Assembly: GCF_001423295.1 (NCBI RefSeq)
Contig: NZ_LMNG01000005.1
Span: 22,071-86,070 of the forward strand
Direction of reading: 5' to 3'
Source of the DNA: Methylobacterium sp. Leaf112
Lineage (GTDB): Bacteria > Pseudomonadota > Alphaproteobacteria > Rhizobiales > Beijerinckiaceae
DNA: 64,000 bases
The position numbers and the translations under genes are program-made. Below are positions 37,828-46,973 of the stretch, piece after piece. Every line of letters begins with the position of its first letter. The first letter of the stretch is position 1. Below the pieces are notes generated by a model. It saw only the letters and a list, made by a program, of their open reading frames with translations, was not told the origin of the DNA and searched no databases.

Positions 37828-38250
37828 TCAGCCGGCGATGTCGGAGTCCTGGAAGAACTGCGCGATCTCGAGCTTGGCGTTCTCGGCGCTGTCGGACCCG
37901 TGGACGGTGTTCTCGCCCACCGACTCGGAGAAGGTCTTGCGGATGGTACCCTCGTCGGCATTGGCCGGGTTCGTGGCGCCCATGATCTCACGGTAGCGGG
38001 CGATGGCGTTCTCGCCCTCGAGCACCTGCACGACCACGGGGCCGGAGATCATGAAGTCGACGAGCTCGCCGAAGAACGGGCGCTCCTTGTGGACCTCGTA
38101 GAACTTCTCCGCCTGGGCACGGCTCATCTGGATGCGGCGCTGACCGACGATGCGCAGGCCGGCCTTCTCGATCACGGCATTGACCGCGCCGGTCAGGTTC
38201 CGCTTCGTCGCGTCGGGCTTGAGGATGGAGAAGGTGCGCTCGGTGGCCAT
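37828..38250 (-). CDS. ndk: Nucleoside-diphosphate kinase
   Basis: The 140-residue enzyme [18 protein letters not shown] transfers phosphate between nucleotides. The phospho-histidine lies in [13 protein letters not shown] near residue 117. The length is normal and the start is unambiguous. Confidence 0.98.
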   Translation of the reverse strand: MATERTFSILKPDATKRNLTGAVNAVIEKAGLRIVGQRRIQMSRAQAEKFYEVHKERPFFGELVDFMISGPVVVQVLEGENAIARYREIMGATNPANADEGTIRKTFSESVGENTVHGSDSAENAKLEIAQFFQDSDIAG

Positions 38251-38472
38251 GGTTCGTCCGGTTCTGATTCTGTGGCCGGAACTTAAGGCTCCGGCGCCGG
38301 GCTTATAGCGGGGGCGCCCCCGCCCCTCAACCCGAGGGTAAAAACCCTTGCCTCACGAGGAAAAACCCTCGGCCATGGCTTGAGCGCAACAGTGCCGGAA
38401 ATTCGCCCGATTGCGCGGGCTTTCTGGTGTCAACGACACCGACCCCTTCCGCCGTTCGACGGAGACCATCCC

Positions 38473-39030
38473 ATGCGCGTCGCCCTGACTGCCGCCTGCC
38501 TTCTTTCCGGCTTCACCATCGCCCAGGTGGTGCCGGCCCTCGCCGCTCCCACCCAGGACCCGTCGGGCACCTGGCTCACCGGCGACGGACGGGCCAAGGT
38601 CCGCATCGACCGGTGCGGCCCGGGCGGCGCCAACATCTGCGGCAAGGTGGTCTGGCTGAAATCCCCCACCACCGAGGACGGCGCTCCGCGCACCGACATC
38701 AAGAATCCCGACCCGAAGAAGCGCAGCCGCCCTGCCTTGGGCCTTACCCTCCTCGACAACCTCAAGCCCGAGGAGTCGAAATTCTCCGGCGAGATCTACA
38801 ACGCCGACGAGGGCAAGCTGTACCAGGTGAGCCTGGAGCGTGAGAGCGCCTCCGAGCTGTCGGTCTCGGGCTGCCTCCTGAAGATCCTGTGCGGCTCGCA
38901 GACCTGGACCCGGGTGCCAGATGTGAACCAGCAGGCCACCAACGTGGCCGGCGAGGCCGCCGCCCCGGCGCCGAAGCCCGCCGCGAAGGCGGTTCCGAAG
39001 CCGGCGGCCAAGGCCGCTCCGGCGGAATAA
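38473..39030 (+). CDS. DUF2147 secreted protein
   Basis: The 185-residue protein has a signal peptide (MRVALTAACLLSGFTIAQ to LAA) and a DUF2147 core: GTWLTGDGRAKVRIDRCG, ICGKVVWLKSP, GLTLLDNLKP and YNADEGKLYQ. A Pro/Lys/Ala-rich tail (PAAKAVPKPAAKAAP) follows. The family is periplasmic and of unknown role. The 222 bp upstream toward ndk contain its promoter. Confidence 0.9.
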   Translation: MRVALTAACLLSGFTIAQVVPALAAPTQDPSGTWLTGDGRAKVRIDRCGPGGANICGKVVWLKSPTTEDGAPRTDIKNPDPKKRSRPALGLTLLDNLKPEESKFSGEIYNADEGKLYQVSLERESASELSVSGCLLKILCGSQTWTRVPDVNQQATNVAGEAAAPAPKPAAKAVPKPAAKAAPAE

Positions 39031-39083
39031 CGGTCCCCAGGGGGCACTGCCCCCCTTGTGTGGAAGGGAGGGTCCCCCCCCTT
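39031..39083. repeat. Short GC palindromic intergenic element
   Basis: Between two convergent genes lie ccagggggcactgccccc and a G/C run ggaagggagggtcccccc. It resembles one block of the repeats at 27231 and 59318 and probably acts as a transcript end. Confidence 0.45.
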
Positions 39084-39728
39084 TCAGATCGCCGCGAACC
39101 CGCGCTGCACGGCGGGCCGCGCCAGCATCCGGGCGATCCAGGCCTCGACATTGGGCAGGGCGGCGAGGTCGACGCCCTGCTTCTCGTGGTACTTGGCCCA
39201 GGGCAGGATCGCGATGTCGGCGATGGAAATGTCTCCCGCGACATAGTCCCGGCCGTCGAGTTGCCGGTCGAGGACGCGATAGAGCCGCTGGGCCTCCGTG
39301 GTGAAGCGCTCGATGGCGTAGGGAATCTTCTCCTGCGCGTAGATGCGGAAATGATGGGCCTGACCGAGCATCGGCCCGAAGCCCGCCACCTGCCAGATCA
39401 GCCACTCCTCGACCTTCACCCGTGCGCGCTCGTCGGCGGGGAGGAAGCAGCCGGTCTTTCGGCTGAGGTATTGTAGGATCGCCCCCGATTCGAAGATTGT
39501 GATCGGCTCGCCCCCCGGCCCGTCGGGGTCGACGATGGCCGGGATCTTGTTGTTGGGCGAGAGCGCGAGGAAGTCCGGCGCCATCTGGTCGCCCCGGCCG
39601 ATGTTCACGGGCACCACCCGATAGGGCAGGCCGCACTCCTCCAGCATGATCGGGATCTTCCAGCCGTTGGGCGTGCTCCACGTGTGTACGTCGATGGGTC
39701 GTCCCGGAGCGTGTGCCATGCGGTTCAT
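39084..39728 (-). CDS. Glutathione S-transferase, YfcG/YghU (Nu-class)-like
   Basis: The 214-residue protein has a thioredoxin-fold N-domain with the Thr-Pro-Asn motif of Nu-class GSTs (TWSTPNGWKIPIMLEECGL), SPNNKIPAIVDPDGPGG, FESGAILQYLSRKTG, then a helical C-domain with YVAGDISIADIAILPW. Nu-class enzymes act as disulfide reductases with bound glutathione. The ATG at 39728 (MNRMAHAPGR) or at 39719 could be used. Confidence 0.9.
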   Translation of the reverse strand: MNRMAHAPGRPIDVHTWSTPNGWKIPIMLEECGLPYRVVPVNIGRGDQMAPDFLALSPNNKIPAIVDPDGPGGEPITIFESGAILQYLSRKTGCFLPADERARVKVEEWLIWQVAGFGPMLGQAHHFRIYAQEKIPYAIERFTTEAQRLYRVLDRQLDGRDYVAGDISIADIAILPWAKYHEKQGVDLAALPNVEAWIARMLARPAVQRGFAAI

Positions 39729-39932
39729 CCCGGCCAAGGTTCGTCGTGCTTCCTGTGCCGGATCAAACCGCAACGCCAGCCGATGGTTGCGGGCGGGGTG
39801 CTGGGCGGATCGCGGGCCGGCCTTACATCGGGGAGATTGCTCCGCAAAAGCCTCTTGCCGAACGCTCTGGTTGTGGGTGTGATGCGCCGTGCCCGCCCCA
39901 TAGGGGCAACACCGCAATCGAGAGTTGTTACG

Positions 39933-40181
39933 ATGCCGTTCCGCTCCCTCCTCCTGGCCTGCCTCGCCGCCCCGCTCCTGCTGTCCCAGCCGGTCTTCGC
40001 CCAGGAGAAAGGCACGGCCGCCAAGGAGCCGACCGTGAGCCAGAGTGCGGCGCGCACGCGCCAGAAGACCTGCGGTGCGGAATGGCGGGCGCTCTCCGTC
40101 GCCGACAAGGCCGCCAAGGGCCCGAAATGGCCGCAGTACTTCAGCAAGTGCGTGAAGCGCCTCAAGGAACAGAAGGCCTGA
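39933..40181 (+). CDS. Small secreted protein, PsiF-like
   Basis: The 82-residue protein has a signal peptide (MPFRSLLLACLAAPLLL to FAQ). The mature part KTCGAEWRALSVADKAAK to YFSKCVKRLKE has two cysteines and an alternating pattern like PsiF repeats, which are of unknown function and phosphate-starvation induced in enterobacteria. The assignment is tentative. It is divergent from the GST gene with a 204-bp spacer. Confidence 0.7.
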   Translation: MPFRSLLLACLAAPLLLSQPVFAQEKGTAAKEPTVSQSAARTRQKTCGAEWRALSVADKAAKGPKWPQYFSKCVKRLKEQKA

Positions 40182-40283
40182 TCCACAAACACCGGTGCGT
40201 CGGGCACCGTAGCGCTTACCCGGGAACGCTTGCCCGTCTGCCCTGTTGGCCGTCGGGCGGCTTGTACGGGACGGGACGGGGCG

Positions 40284-40700
40284 ATGCGGGAACGGCAGGC
40301 GTTGCAGCGCGTGGTGGCGGCGGTCGCCCTCGTGCCCGTCGTGTCGGGCCTCTACGGCGTCCTGTTCGGCCTGAGTAGCGGGGGCGGCCTCGTCGATGTC
40401 TCCGCCGACAGCCATTACCGCTACCTGTCGGGCCTCCACATGGGCATCGGCATCCTGTTCTGGATCTGCGTGCCGGGAATCGAGGCCAAGGCCGGCCTGT
40501 TCCGCTTTCTCACCCTGGTGGTGGCGCTGGGCGGCCTAGCCCGGCTCCTCGGCCTGGCGCTGACCGGCCTGCCGTCCCTGACCATGATGGCGGCGCTCGC
40601 CGTGGAGCTCGTGGTGACCCCGCTCCTGTGCCTGTGGCAGGCGCGGGTCGCCGGATCATCCGCGGACGCCCTCGTTCCGGCGGCGTCACGCGTTCCATGA
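40284..40700 (+). CDS. DUF4345-like membrane protein
   Basis: The 138-residue protein has four hydrophobic helices (VVAAVALVPVVSGLYGVLFG, LHMGIGILFWICVP, FLTLVVALGGLARLLGLAL, MMAALAVELVVTPLLCLW) with SHYRYLSGLHMGIG, as in DUF4345 proteins. Its stop overlaps the FUSC-type ATG by four bases, so it is the first gene of the efflux operon. Function unknown. Confidence 0.82.
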   Translation: MRERQALQRVVAAVALVPVVSGLYGVLFGLSSGGGLVDVSADSHYRYLSGLHMGIGILFWICVPGIEAKAGLFRFLTLVVALGGLARLLGLALTGLPSLTMMAALAVELVVTPLLCLWQARVAGSSADALVPAASRVP

Positions 40701-42709
40701 GCGAAGCGACGCAGGACGCGCCCTCCCTCCTCGACCGCACCCTCGCCTTCGCCGACCGAGTGGTGCCGCCGCCCTCCGCCTGGGCCTTCGCCCTGCGGAT
40801 CTGGCTCGCCATGGTGCTGGCCCTCTACGCGGCGTTCTGGCTCCAGCTCTCGGGAGCCTCCTCGGCCATGGTCTGCGTGGCGATCCTGGCCCAGCCCAAG
40901 CGCGGACAGGCCCTGTCGAAGGCGCTCTACCGGTTCGTGGGTACGATCGTCGGGGCCGTGGTGGCCATCGTGCTCATCGCCCTGTTCGCGCAGGACCGGG
41001 TGCTGCTGCTGGTGTCGTTCGCGACCTGGCTGATGCTGTGCGTCTTCACCGCCCACTTCCTGCAGGACACCCGGGCCTACGGGGCGATGCTGTCGGGCTA
41101 CACCGTGGCGATCATCGCCATCGCGCATATCGACGCGCCGCAGGCGGTGTTCGAGGCCGCCGTCGACCGGGTGGCGGCGATCGCCATCGGCATCGTCGCC
41201 ATCACCTTCATCAACGATGCCCTCGCCTCCCCCAGCACGTGGCGCACGCTGCGCACGCCGCTGGACGGCGCGCTGGAGGCGACCCGGGCTTTCGCGCGCG
41301 ACACCTTCACGGCAGGCGATCCCGGATCGGAGCGCGCCGGCGCCCTCATCCGCCGCATCGCGGTCATGCGGGGGGACGCCAGTGCCATCGCGGGCGAACT
41401 CGACGACGGCCCCAACCGGGCCGCGGGGGCCCGCAGCGCCATCGCGGCCCTCTACGCCATGGCGGCCTCCGCCCGTGCCTTCGGGACCGCCGCCGACCGC
41501 GCGCCCGGCCCCGCCGTGGCGGAGGCCCGTGTCCTGTGCCTCGACCTCACCCGCGACGGCGCGCGGGACGCGGCCCTCCGGGCGGCCGAACGCCTGCGCG
41601 ACGGTCTCGCCGACACCGTCGGGCGCGGGGCCGATCTCGGCGAGGTCCTGGCCCTGCAGCGCGCCGTCGATTTCGCCCGGAACGCCGCCTTCGCGCAGGA
41701 CGGCGCCGAGGCCCTCGACACCGGGAAGCGTCCCTTGCGCGACGTGCCCCTGCCGACCCATCGCGATTTCCCCGTGGCCCTGCGCGGGGCCGCGCGGGTC
41801 GGCATCGCGTTCGGGACGACGGCCCTCCTTCTCATCTTCGCGGGCTGGCCGGCCACCTCCTTCGCCCTTGTCCAGGTGGCCGCCACCTGTGCGCTCTCCT
41901 CCATCACGCCGGACCCGAAGGCGTTCGCCCGGGGCGTGCTCATCGGCATGCCGCTGGCCGCCCTGTGCGCCGGACTCGTCCTGTTCGGGCTGCTCGCCGG
42001 GGTGCAGGGGTTTCCGCTGCTCGCCATCGCCATCGCGCCCGTGGTGTTCGTGGCCTGCTTCCTCAGCCTCAATCCGCCGACCTTCGGTGTCGGCTTCATC
42101 CTGCTGGTGTTCTTCCCCGTCCTGCTCTCGCCCTCGAACCCGCAGACCTACGATCCGCAGACGTTCTTCGCGAACGCCCTGCTGGTGGTGATGGCGGCCC
42201 TCATCCTGTTCGTCACCGTGCGGGTGGTGCTGCCGATCTCGCCCTCCCAGCACCGGGCCTTCGCCCTCGATTCGGCACGGCGCGCCCTGGTCGATGCCCT
42301 GGCCGGCGAGGGCGGCGATGCCACCACCCGGACCAGCCTCAACAGCGATCGCCTCCTCCAGTTCGCGCAATGGAGCTCGAAGAGCGGCGCCGTGCGGACG
42401 GCAAGCCTCGACCGGGCCTTCGATCTCGCCCGGATGGAGGCGGCCGCCGCCCGGGCTCATGCGGAGCTCAGGCGTCTCGCGAGCGACCCCGCCCTCGCGG
42501 ATGCCGCCGGGGCGGCGCGGCAGGCGATCATGGCCGTGGACCGCCGGGCCATCGAGGCGGCGGCGCACGCGCTGCTGGCGGCCGGGCGGGGGACCGCGCG
42601 GACCACGCGCCTCGCCATCGCCCGGGCGGCGAGCGATCTCGCCACCATCGCCAACGTCGCCGTGACGCAGGGGCGGTTCCTGCGCCGCCTCGGACTGAAA
42701 GGCGCCTGA
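40697..42709 (+). CDS. FUSC/AaeB-type aromatic acid efflux pump inner-membrane subunit
   Basis: The 670-residue protein has two blocks of membrane helices separated by a soluble region, the FUSC layout: block one from LRIWLAMVLALYAAFWLQLS to IAIGIVAITFIND, block two from GIAFGTTALLLIFAGWPA to LLVVMAALILFVTVRVVLP. AaeB proteins export hydroxylated aromatic acids together with AaeA and the small AaeX. Start and stop overlap both neighbours (ATGA and TGATG). Confidence 0.9.
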   Translation: MSEATQDAPSLLDRTLAFADRVVPPPSAWAFALRIWLAMVLALYAAFWLQLSGASSAMVCVAILAQPKRGQALSKALYRFVGTIVGAVVAIVLIALFAQDRVLLLVSFATWLMLCVFTAHFLQDTRAYGAMLSGYTVAIIAIAHIDAPQAVFEAAVDRVAAIAIGIVAITFINDALASPSTWRTLRTPLDGALEATRAFARDTFTAGDPGSERAGALIRRIAVMRGDASAIAGELDDGPNRAAGARSAIAALYAMAASARAFGTAADRAPGPAVAEARVLCLDLTRDGARDAALRAAERLRDGLADTVGRGADLGEVLALQRAVDFARNAAFAQDGAEALDTGKRPLRDVPLPTHRDFPVALRGAARVGIAFGTTALLLIFAGWPATSFALVQVAATCALSSITPDPKAFARGVLIGMPLAALCAGLVLFGLLAGVQGFPLLAIAIAPVVFVACFLSLNPPTFGVGFILLVFFPVLLSPSNPQTYDPQTFFANALLVVMAALILFVTVRVVLPISPSQHRAFALDSARRALVDALAGEGGDATTRTSLNSDRLLQFAQWSSKSGAVRTASLDRAFDLARMEAAAARAHAELRRLASDPALADAAGAARQAIMAVDRRAIEAAAHALLAAGRGTARTTRLAIARAASDLATIANVAVTQGRFLRRLGLKGA

Positions 42710-42903
42710 TGCGTTCGGACCTCGACTTCGGCGGCGTTCTCGTCTCGCCCTTCGTCGCCTACGCCGCCGGCGCCCTGGCGATCCTGATGCTCCTGCGCGT
42801 CGCCTTCAACCGTCTCCGCTTCAGCCGCTACGTCGCCAATCCGCCGCTCGCGGAGGCCGGCCTCTACGTCTGCATCCTCGCCCTCCTGATCGTGTTCCTG
42901 TGA
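42709..42903 (+). CDS. DUF1656 (AaeX-like) small membrane protein
   Basis: The 64-residue protein MRSDLDFGGVLVSPFVAYAA has two hydrophobic helices and the conserved charged start of DUF1656. The family sits between aaeB-like and aaeA-like genes, as here. Its ATG overlaps the upstream stop and its own stop overlaps the next GTG. Confidence 0.9.
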   Translation: MRSDLDFGGVLVSPFVAYAAGALAILMLLRVAFNRLRFSRYVANPPLAEAGLYVCILALLIVFL

Positions 42904-43919
42904 CGATGTCCGACGAATCCCGAGATGCCCGCCAAGACGCAGACCGGAAGGCTCAGCCGGCCAAGGCTCCCAAGACGGTAGGCCGGCCCCGGCGGATCCT
43001 GCGCCTGTTCGCCACCGGCCTGATCCTGGCCTGCGCCTTCGTGGCGGCGGCCCTGGTCTGGCAATTCTACGTCACCGCGCCGTGGACCCGCGACGGCCGG
43101 GTGCGCGTGCAGGTGGCGAGCGTCGCGCCCCAGGTCTCGGGCCAGATCGTCGAGTTGCGCGTCACCGACAACCAGGCGGTCAGCAAGGGAGACGTGCTCT
43201 ACGTCATCGATCCGTTCGATTTCGACGTCGCCATCGCGTCGGCCCAGGCCGAGATGGACAACCGCGAGGCCGACCTCCAGGTCAAGCGCACCCAGGCCGC
43301 GCGGCGCGAGGCGCTCACCACCCTGTCGACCTCCGTCGAGGAGAAGCAGCAATTCGCCGGCACGGCCAAGATCGCCGAGGCCGCCCTCGCCTCGGCCAAG
43401 GCGCAGCTGTCCCAGGCCAAGATCAACCGCACCCGCACGGAGGTGCGCGCGCCCGTGAACGGCCGGGTGACCAACCTGCTCCTGCGGGTCGGCGACTACG
43501 CCACCACCGGCACCGTCAACATCGCGGTGATCGACACCGATTCGTTCTGGATCGACGGCTACTTCGAGGAGACGAAGATGGCCCACATCCATGTGGGCGA
43601 CACCGTCTCGGCGCAGCTCCTCGGTTACGATCCGATCATCCGCGGCCGGGTCGAGAGCATCACGCTCGGCATCAGCATCGCCAACGCGGCGCCGAGCACG
43701 CAGGGGCTGCCCAGCGTCGATCCCGTCTACACCTGGGTCCGGCTCGCCCAGCGCGTGCCCGTGCGGGTGCGCATCGAGGGCGTGCCCGCGGGCGTGACCC
43801 TGGTGGCCGGCATGACCGCCACGGTCTCCGTGGGGGAGCCGAGCGTCCACGGACGCAACTGGTGGGCGGCCCTGCGCCAGCGCGTCTCGGGCTGGGCGGT
43901 CCCGACCCCGAACCCGTGA
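42900..43919 (+). CDS. HlyD/AaeA-type periplasmic adaptor
   Basis: The 339-residue membrane-fusion protein has one N-terminal anchor (LFATGLILACAFVAAALVW), a barrel-sandwich/lipoyl half (VASVAPQVSGQIVELRVTDN), a coiled-coil hairpin (about 105-170) and the second half RTEVRAPVNGRVTNLLLRVG. It links the FUSC pump to an outer-membrane factor. GTG at 42900 overlaps the DUF1656 stop; ATG at 42906 is the alternative. Confidence 0.93.
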   Translation: MTMSDESRDARQDADRKAQPAKAPKTVGRPRRILRLFATGLILACAFVAAALVWQFYVTAPWTRDGRVRVQVASVAPQVSGQIVELRVTDNQAVSKGDVLYVIDPFDFDVAIASAQAEMDNREADLQVKRTQAARREALTTLSTSVEEKQQFAGTAKIAEAALASAKAQLSQAKINRTRTEVRAPVNGRVTNLLLRVGDYATTGTVNIAVIDTDSFWIDGYFEETKMAHIHVGDTVSAQLLGYDPIIRGRVESITLGISIANAAPSTQGLPSVDPVYTWVRLAQRVPVRVRIEGVPAGVTLVAGMTATVSVGEPSVHGRNWWAALRQRVSGWAVPTPNP

Positions 43920-44334
43920 AGCGGGTGGGATGGGGACGGGCGCCAAGACGTTGATCGTTCAGGACGTTTCGCGGTGCTCCCTCACTCCGACCGGAGACTT
44001 TCGACCAAGCCGGCAAATAGGGGGTTGACGCTTCCCCCCGGCAGTCGCAGTCTGTCCTTGTGCTTCGCCAGTCAAGCACAGACAAAGCAACGAGGTGACC
44101 AGCAGCGACGTTTGACGTTCGATTGCGGCCAACCCCGAGTGGGAGACGAGCATGACTCCACCCCAGCAGCACGCTGCGGCGACGATCCGGGCTTAATTCG
44201 ATCCGGATCCGAGCAGCGAAGACACGAATCACGGGACGGAAGCGGTCACCGGGGCGCAGAAGCGGCCTTTACGGCACGACTTCGAACACGCGAAATGCCC
44301 CATCTCGACCGCTTCCGCCGCCGGTTTCTCTTGC
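43920..44334. other. Non-coding or decayed stretch after efflux operon
   Basis: Over 400 bases with no supported ORF. Composition is less GC-rich than the flanks (for example around gccggcaaatagggggttga). It looks like worn accessory DNA continuous with the GNAT remnant; no identifiable protein trace in either strand. Confidence 0.5.
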
Positions 44335-44727
44335 TCAGCCTTGGCGGCTGAGATCTAAGTTCATCAAGATTTCATCGTAGAAGACGTCGGCGATGTTCAG
44401 CGCGCGCAGCTCGATGCCGTATGGCACGAACCCGGCGGCTTCGTAGGGCCGGATCGCGCCGTGATTGGCGGCCTCCACGGACAACCCCACATCGTCCACG
44501 CAAGTCTCCGCATAGGCGGTCACGGCCGCGATGAGCGGCATGCCAACGCAGACGCCGCGTGCGTCCGCGCTGACGAAGACGCCCCACGAAGCGCCACCCA
44601 CAAAGTGCCGTTGGTAGCAGAGCTTGGGCGCCTCGGGCACGTAGAGTGCCGCGCCTCCGACCAGGTCCGCCCTCCCCGCTCCAGGCACCGAATACGGCTT
44701 GGATCTCCAGGGGTCACGGCGAACCAC
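44335..44727 (-). pseudogene. GNAT acetyltransferase remnant, N-terminus missing
   Basis: The readable 130 residues contain the GNAT core in order: GAALYVPEAPK, SWGVFVSADARGVCVGMPLI (in place of the acetyl-CoA loop R-G-x-G-V/A-G), VGLSVEAANHGAIRPYEAAG and FVPYGIELRALN. The first third of a normal GNAT is absent: upstream residues (MVRRDPWRSKPYSV) do not fit. The loop also has Cys instead of Gly. Probably a decaying gene, though a short functional form cannot be excluded. Confidence 0.6.
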
Positions 44728-45106
44728 GCGAGCGGCTGTCTGGATTCAACCTCCCCTGACGCGCCGAACGCCTCCGGGTGCCGGGTAAGGCATCGAGACG
44801 CACGGCGTGGAAAGCCGGCGTATCGGCCGGCCGAGATGGCGGATCGTGAAAGCGGATGCCGGGCTCAACGCGTCATTCCCTCGCGATGAAGCTGGTCTCG
44901 TCCCGCTTGCGGCTACCGGATTCACACGACTGCGTTTTTCCAGAAGCAGGGCGCGTCCCTCTCCCCACAAGGGGGAGGAGGGCCGCATCGCGCTGAGATG
45001 TGTGGATACAATGGCCGCTGGCGGGGAGAGGGAATGCGCACCGAGGGCCTTCACGCCCACCCGCGCCATCTGCAGCCCTACCCTCGTGGGGAGGTCAGCG
45101 CGCCTC
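44728..45106. other. Gap with small GC palindromes before gatB
   Basis: No supported gene. It contains short palindromic blocks of a common intergenic type (ccctctccccacaaggggga near 44951-44972, and ccctcgtggggagg near 45080-45096). Confidence 0.5.
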
Positions 45107-46579
45107 CTACTCGATGCCGAGCTTCGCCTTCAGCAGGGCGTTCACCGCCGCCGGGTTGGCCTTGCCGCCCGTGGCCTTCATGGTCTGGCCGACGAACCAG
45201 CCGAGGAGCGTCGGCTTTTCCTTGGCCTGTTGCACCTTGTCGGGGTTCTTCGCGATGATCGCGTCGATGGCCGTCTCGATGGCGCCGGTGTCGGTCACCT
45301 GTTTCATGCCGCGCGATTCGACCAGCGCGCGCGGGTCGCCGCCCTCGGTCCAGACGATCTCGAACAGGTCCTTGGCGATCTTGCCGGAGATGACGCCCTC
45401 GCCGATGAGGTCCACCACGGCACCGAGTTGATCCGCCGAGACCGGGCTCGTCTCGATGCCCTTGCCCTCCTTGTTGAGGCGGCCGAACAGCTCGTTGATC
45501 ACCCAGTTCGCCGCGGCCTTGCCGTCGCGCCCCTTGGCCACCGCCTCGAAATAATCGGCCGAGGACCGCTCGGCGATGAGCACCCCGGCGTCGTAGGGGC
45601 TGAGCCCGTAGGCCTCGATGAAGCGCGCCTTCTTGGCGTCGGGCAGTTCGGGCAAGCCCTCGGCGAGCCGATCGACGTAGGCCTGGTCGAACTCCAGCGG
45701 CAACAGGTCGGGATCGGGGAAGTAACGGTAATCGTGCGCCTCTTCCTTGGAGCGCATGGAGCGGGTCTCGCCCTTGCCCGGATCGAACAGCCGGGTCTCC
45801 TGGGAGATGGTGCCGCCATCCTCGATGATGGCGATCTGGCGCCTTGCCTCGACCTCGATGGCCTGGCCGATGAAGCGGATCGAGTTGACGTTCTTGATCT
45901 CGCAGCGGGTGCCGAGCGGGTCGCCGGGCAGGCGCACGGACACGTTCACGTCGGCCCGGAGCGAGCCCTTCTCCATGTCGCCGTCGCAGGTGCCGAGGTA
46001 GCGCAGGATGGTGCGCAGCTTGGTCACGTAGGCGCGCGCCTCCTCCGACGAGCGCAGGTCGGGGCGCGAGACGATCTCCATGAGGGCGACGCCCGAGCGG
46101 TTGAGATCGACGAAGCTCTGGGTCGGGTTCTGGTCGTGGAGCGACTTGCCGGCGTCCTGCTCGAGGTGCAGCCGCTCGACGCCCACCGTGATCGTCTCGC
46201 CATCGGGCAGATCGACCAGCACCGTGCCCTCGCCGACGATGGGGTCCTTGAACTGGGAGATCTGGTAGCCCTGCGGCAGGTCCGGGTAGAAGTAGTTCTT
46301 CCGGTCGAACACCGAGCGGTGGTTGATCTGCGCCTTGAGCCCGAGGCCCGTGCGCACGGCCTGGGCGACGCATTCCTCGTTGATCACCGGCAGCATGCCC
46401 GGCATGGCCGCGTCCACCAGGGAGACGTGGTCGTTGGGCTCGCCCCCGAATTCCGTCGCGGCGCCGGAGAACAGCTTGGAGCGGCTCGTGACCTGGGCGT
46501 GGATCTCCATGCCGATCACGACCTCCCAATCGTGCAGGCCGCCCTTGATGAGTTTTTTTGGGTTCACGGCTGCGGTCAT
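45107..46579 (-). CDS. gatB: Asp-tRNA(Asn)/Glu-tRNA(Gln) amidotransferase subunit B
   Basis: The 490-residue GatB carries the kinase-like tRNA-binding core: [54 protein letters not shown] and [17 protein letters not shown], then the helical and YqeY tail domains ending LLKAKLGIE. It activates the misacylated aminoacyl ester for amidation. It is the last gene of the gatC-gatA-small ORF-gatB run. Confidence 0.97.
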   Translation of the reverse strand: MTAAVNPKKLIKGGLHDWEVVIGMEIHAQVTSRSKLFSGAATEFGGEPNDHVSLVDAAMPGMLPVINEECVAQAVRTGLGLKAQINHRSVFDRKNYFYPDLPQGYQISQFKDPIVGEGTVLVDLPDGETITVGVERLHLEQDAGKSLHDQNPTQSFVDLNRSGVALMEIVSRPDLRSSEEARAYVTKLRTILRYLGTCDGDMEKGSLRADVNVSVRLPGDPLGTRCEIKNVNSIRFIGQAIEVEARRQIAIIEDGGTISQETRLFDPGKGETRSMRSKEEAHDYRYFPDPDLLPLEFDQAYVDRLAEGLPELPDAKKARFIEAYGLSPYDAGVLIAERSSADYFEAVAKGRDGKAAANWVINELFGRLNKEGKGIETSPVSADQLGAVVDLIGEGVISGKIAKDLFEIVWTEGGDPRALVESRGMKQVTDTGAIETAIDAIIAKNPDKVQQAKEKPTLLGWFVGQTMKATGGKANPAAVNALLKAKLGIE

Positions 46580-46663
46580 GATGGCCCAGGTTCAGCGTTG
46601 CGGAGCGCGGGTGAGCGCCGGAAGGGTGCAAGTCATCGAAGGTGGAAATGCCGGCCGGCGCGG

Positions 46664-46963
46664 TCAAGCGCGCAGGCGATAGAGCTGGTGCGCCAGGAAG
46701 CCCAGGGCACCCCACAGGAATCCGGCGATCCAGCGGATCGGGAAGAAGGTCGGTCCGTCGTGGCTCACCGGGGCCGGCCAGGGGATGCCGATGGCCGTGA
46801 CGCCCCACGACACCAGCACGGAGACCGAGAAGGCCATCAGCGATACGAGGATGACCTTCACGAACTGATCCGACTTCCAGCCCATGACCAGCGCGATGGC
46901 GATCAGAACGGGATCGAACGCGGCCCAGATCCACTCGTTGAAGGCATAAACCGGGACGGTCAT
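46664..46963 (-). CDS. Small membrane protein between gatA and gatB
   Basis: The 99-residue protein MTVPVYAFNEWIWAAFDPVL has three hydrophobic helices (FDPVLIAIALVMGW, VILVSLMAFSVSVLVSWGV, IAGFLWGALGFLAHQLY). No domain is recognised. It starts 10 bp after the gatA stop and ends 84 bp before gatB, so it is cotranscribed with the amidotransferase. A link to its function is not implied by any motif. Confidence 0.78.
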   Translation of the reverse strand: MTVPVYAFNEWIWAAFDPVLIAIALVMGWKSDQFVKVILVSLMAFSVSVLVSWGVTAIGIPWPAPVSHDGPTFFPIRWIAGFLWGALGFLAHQLYRLRA

Positions 46964-46973
46964 GGCCGCGCTT

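Noticed and set aside
40421..42568. 715-codon minus-strand frame opposite the FUSC gene
   Set aside because: It is rich in Gly/His/Arg/Glu with no recognisable domain; the plus-strand frame has membrane helices and overlapping starts and stops.
44746..45069. 107-codon minus-strand ORF before gatB
   Set aside because: It is composed of palindromic intergenic sequence and low-complexity residues and has no RBS or motif.
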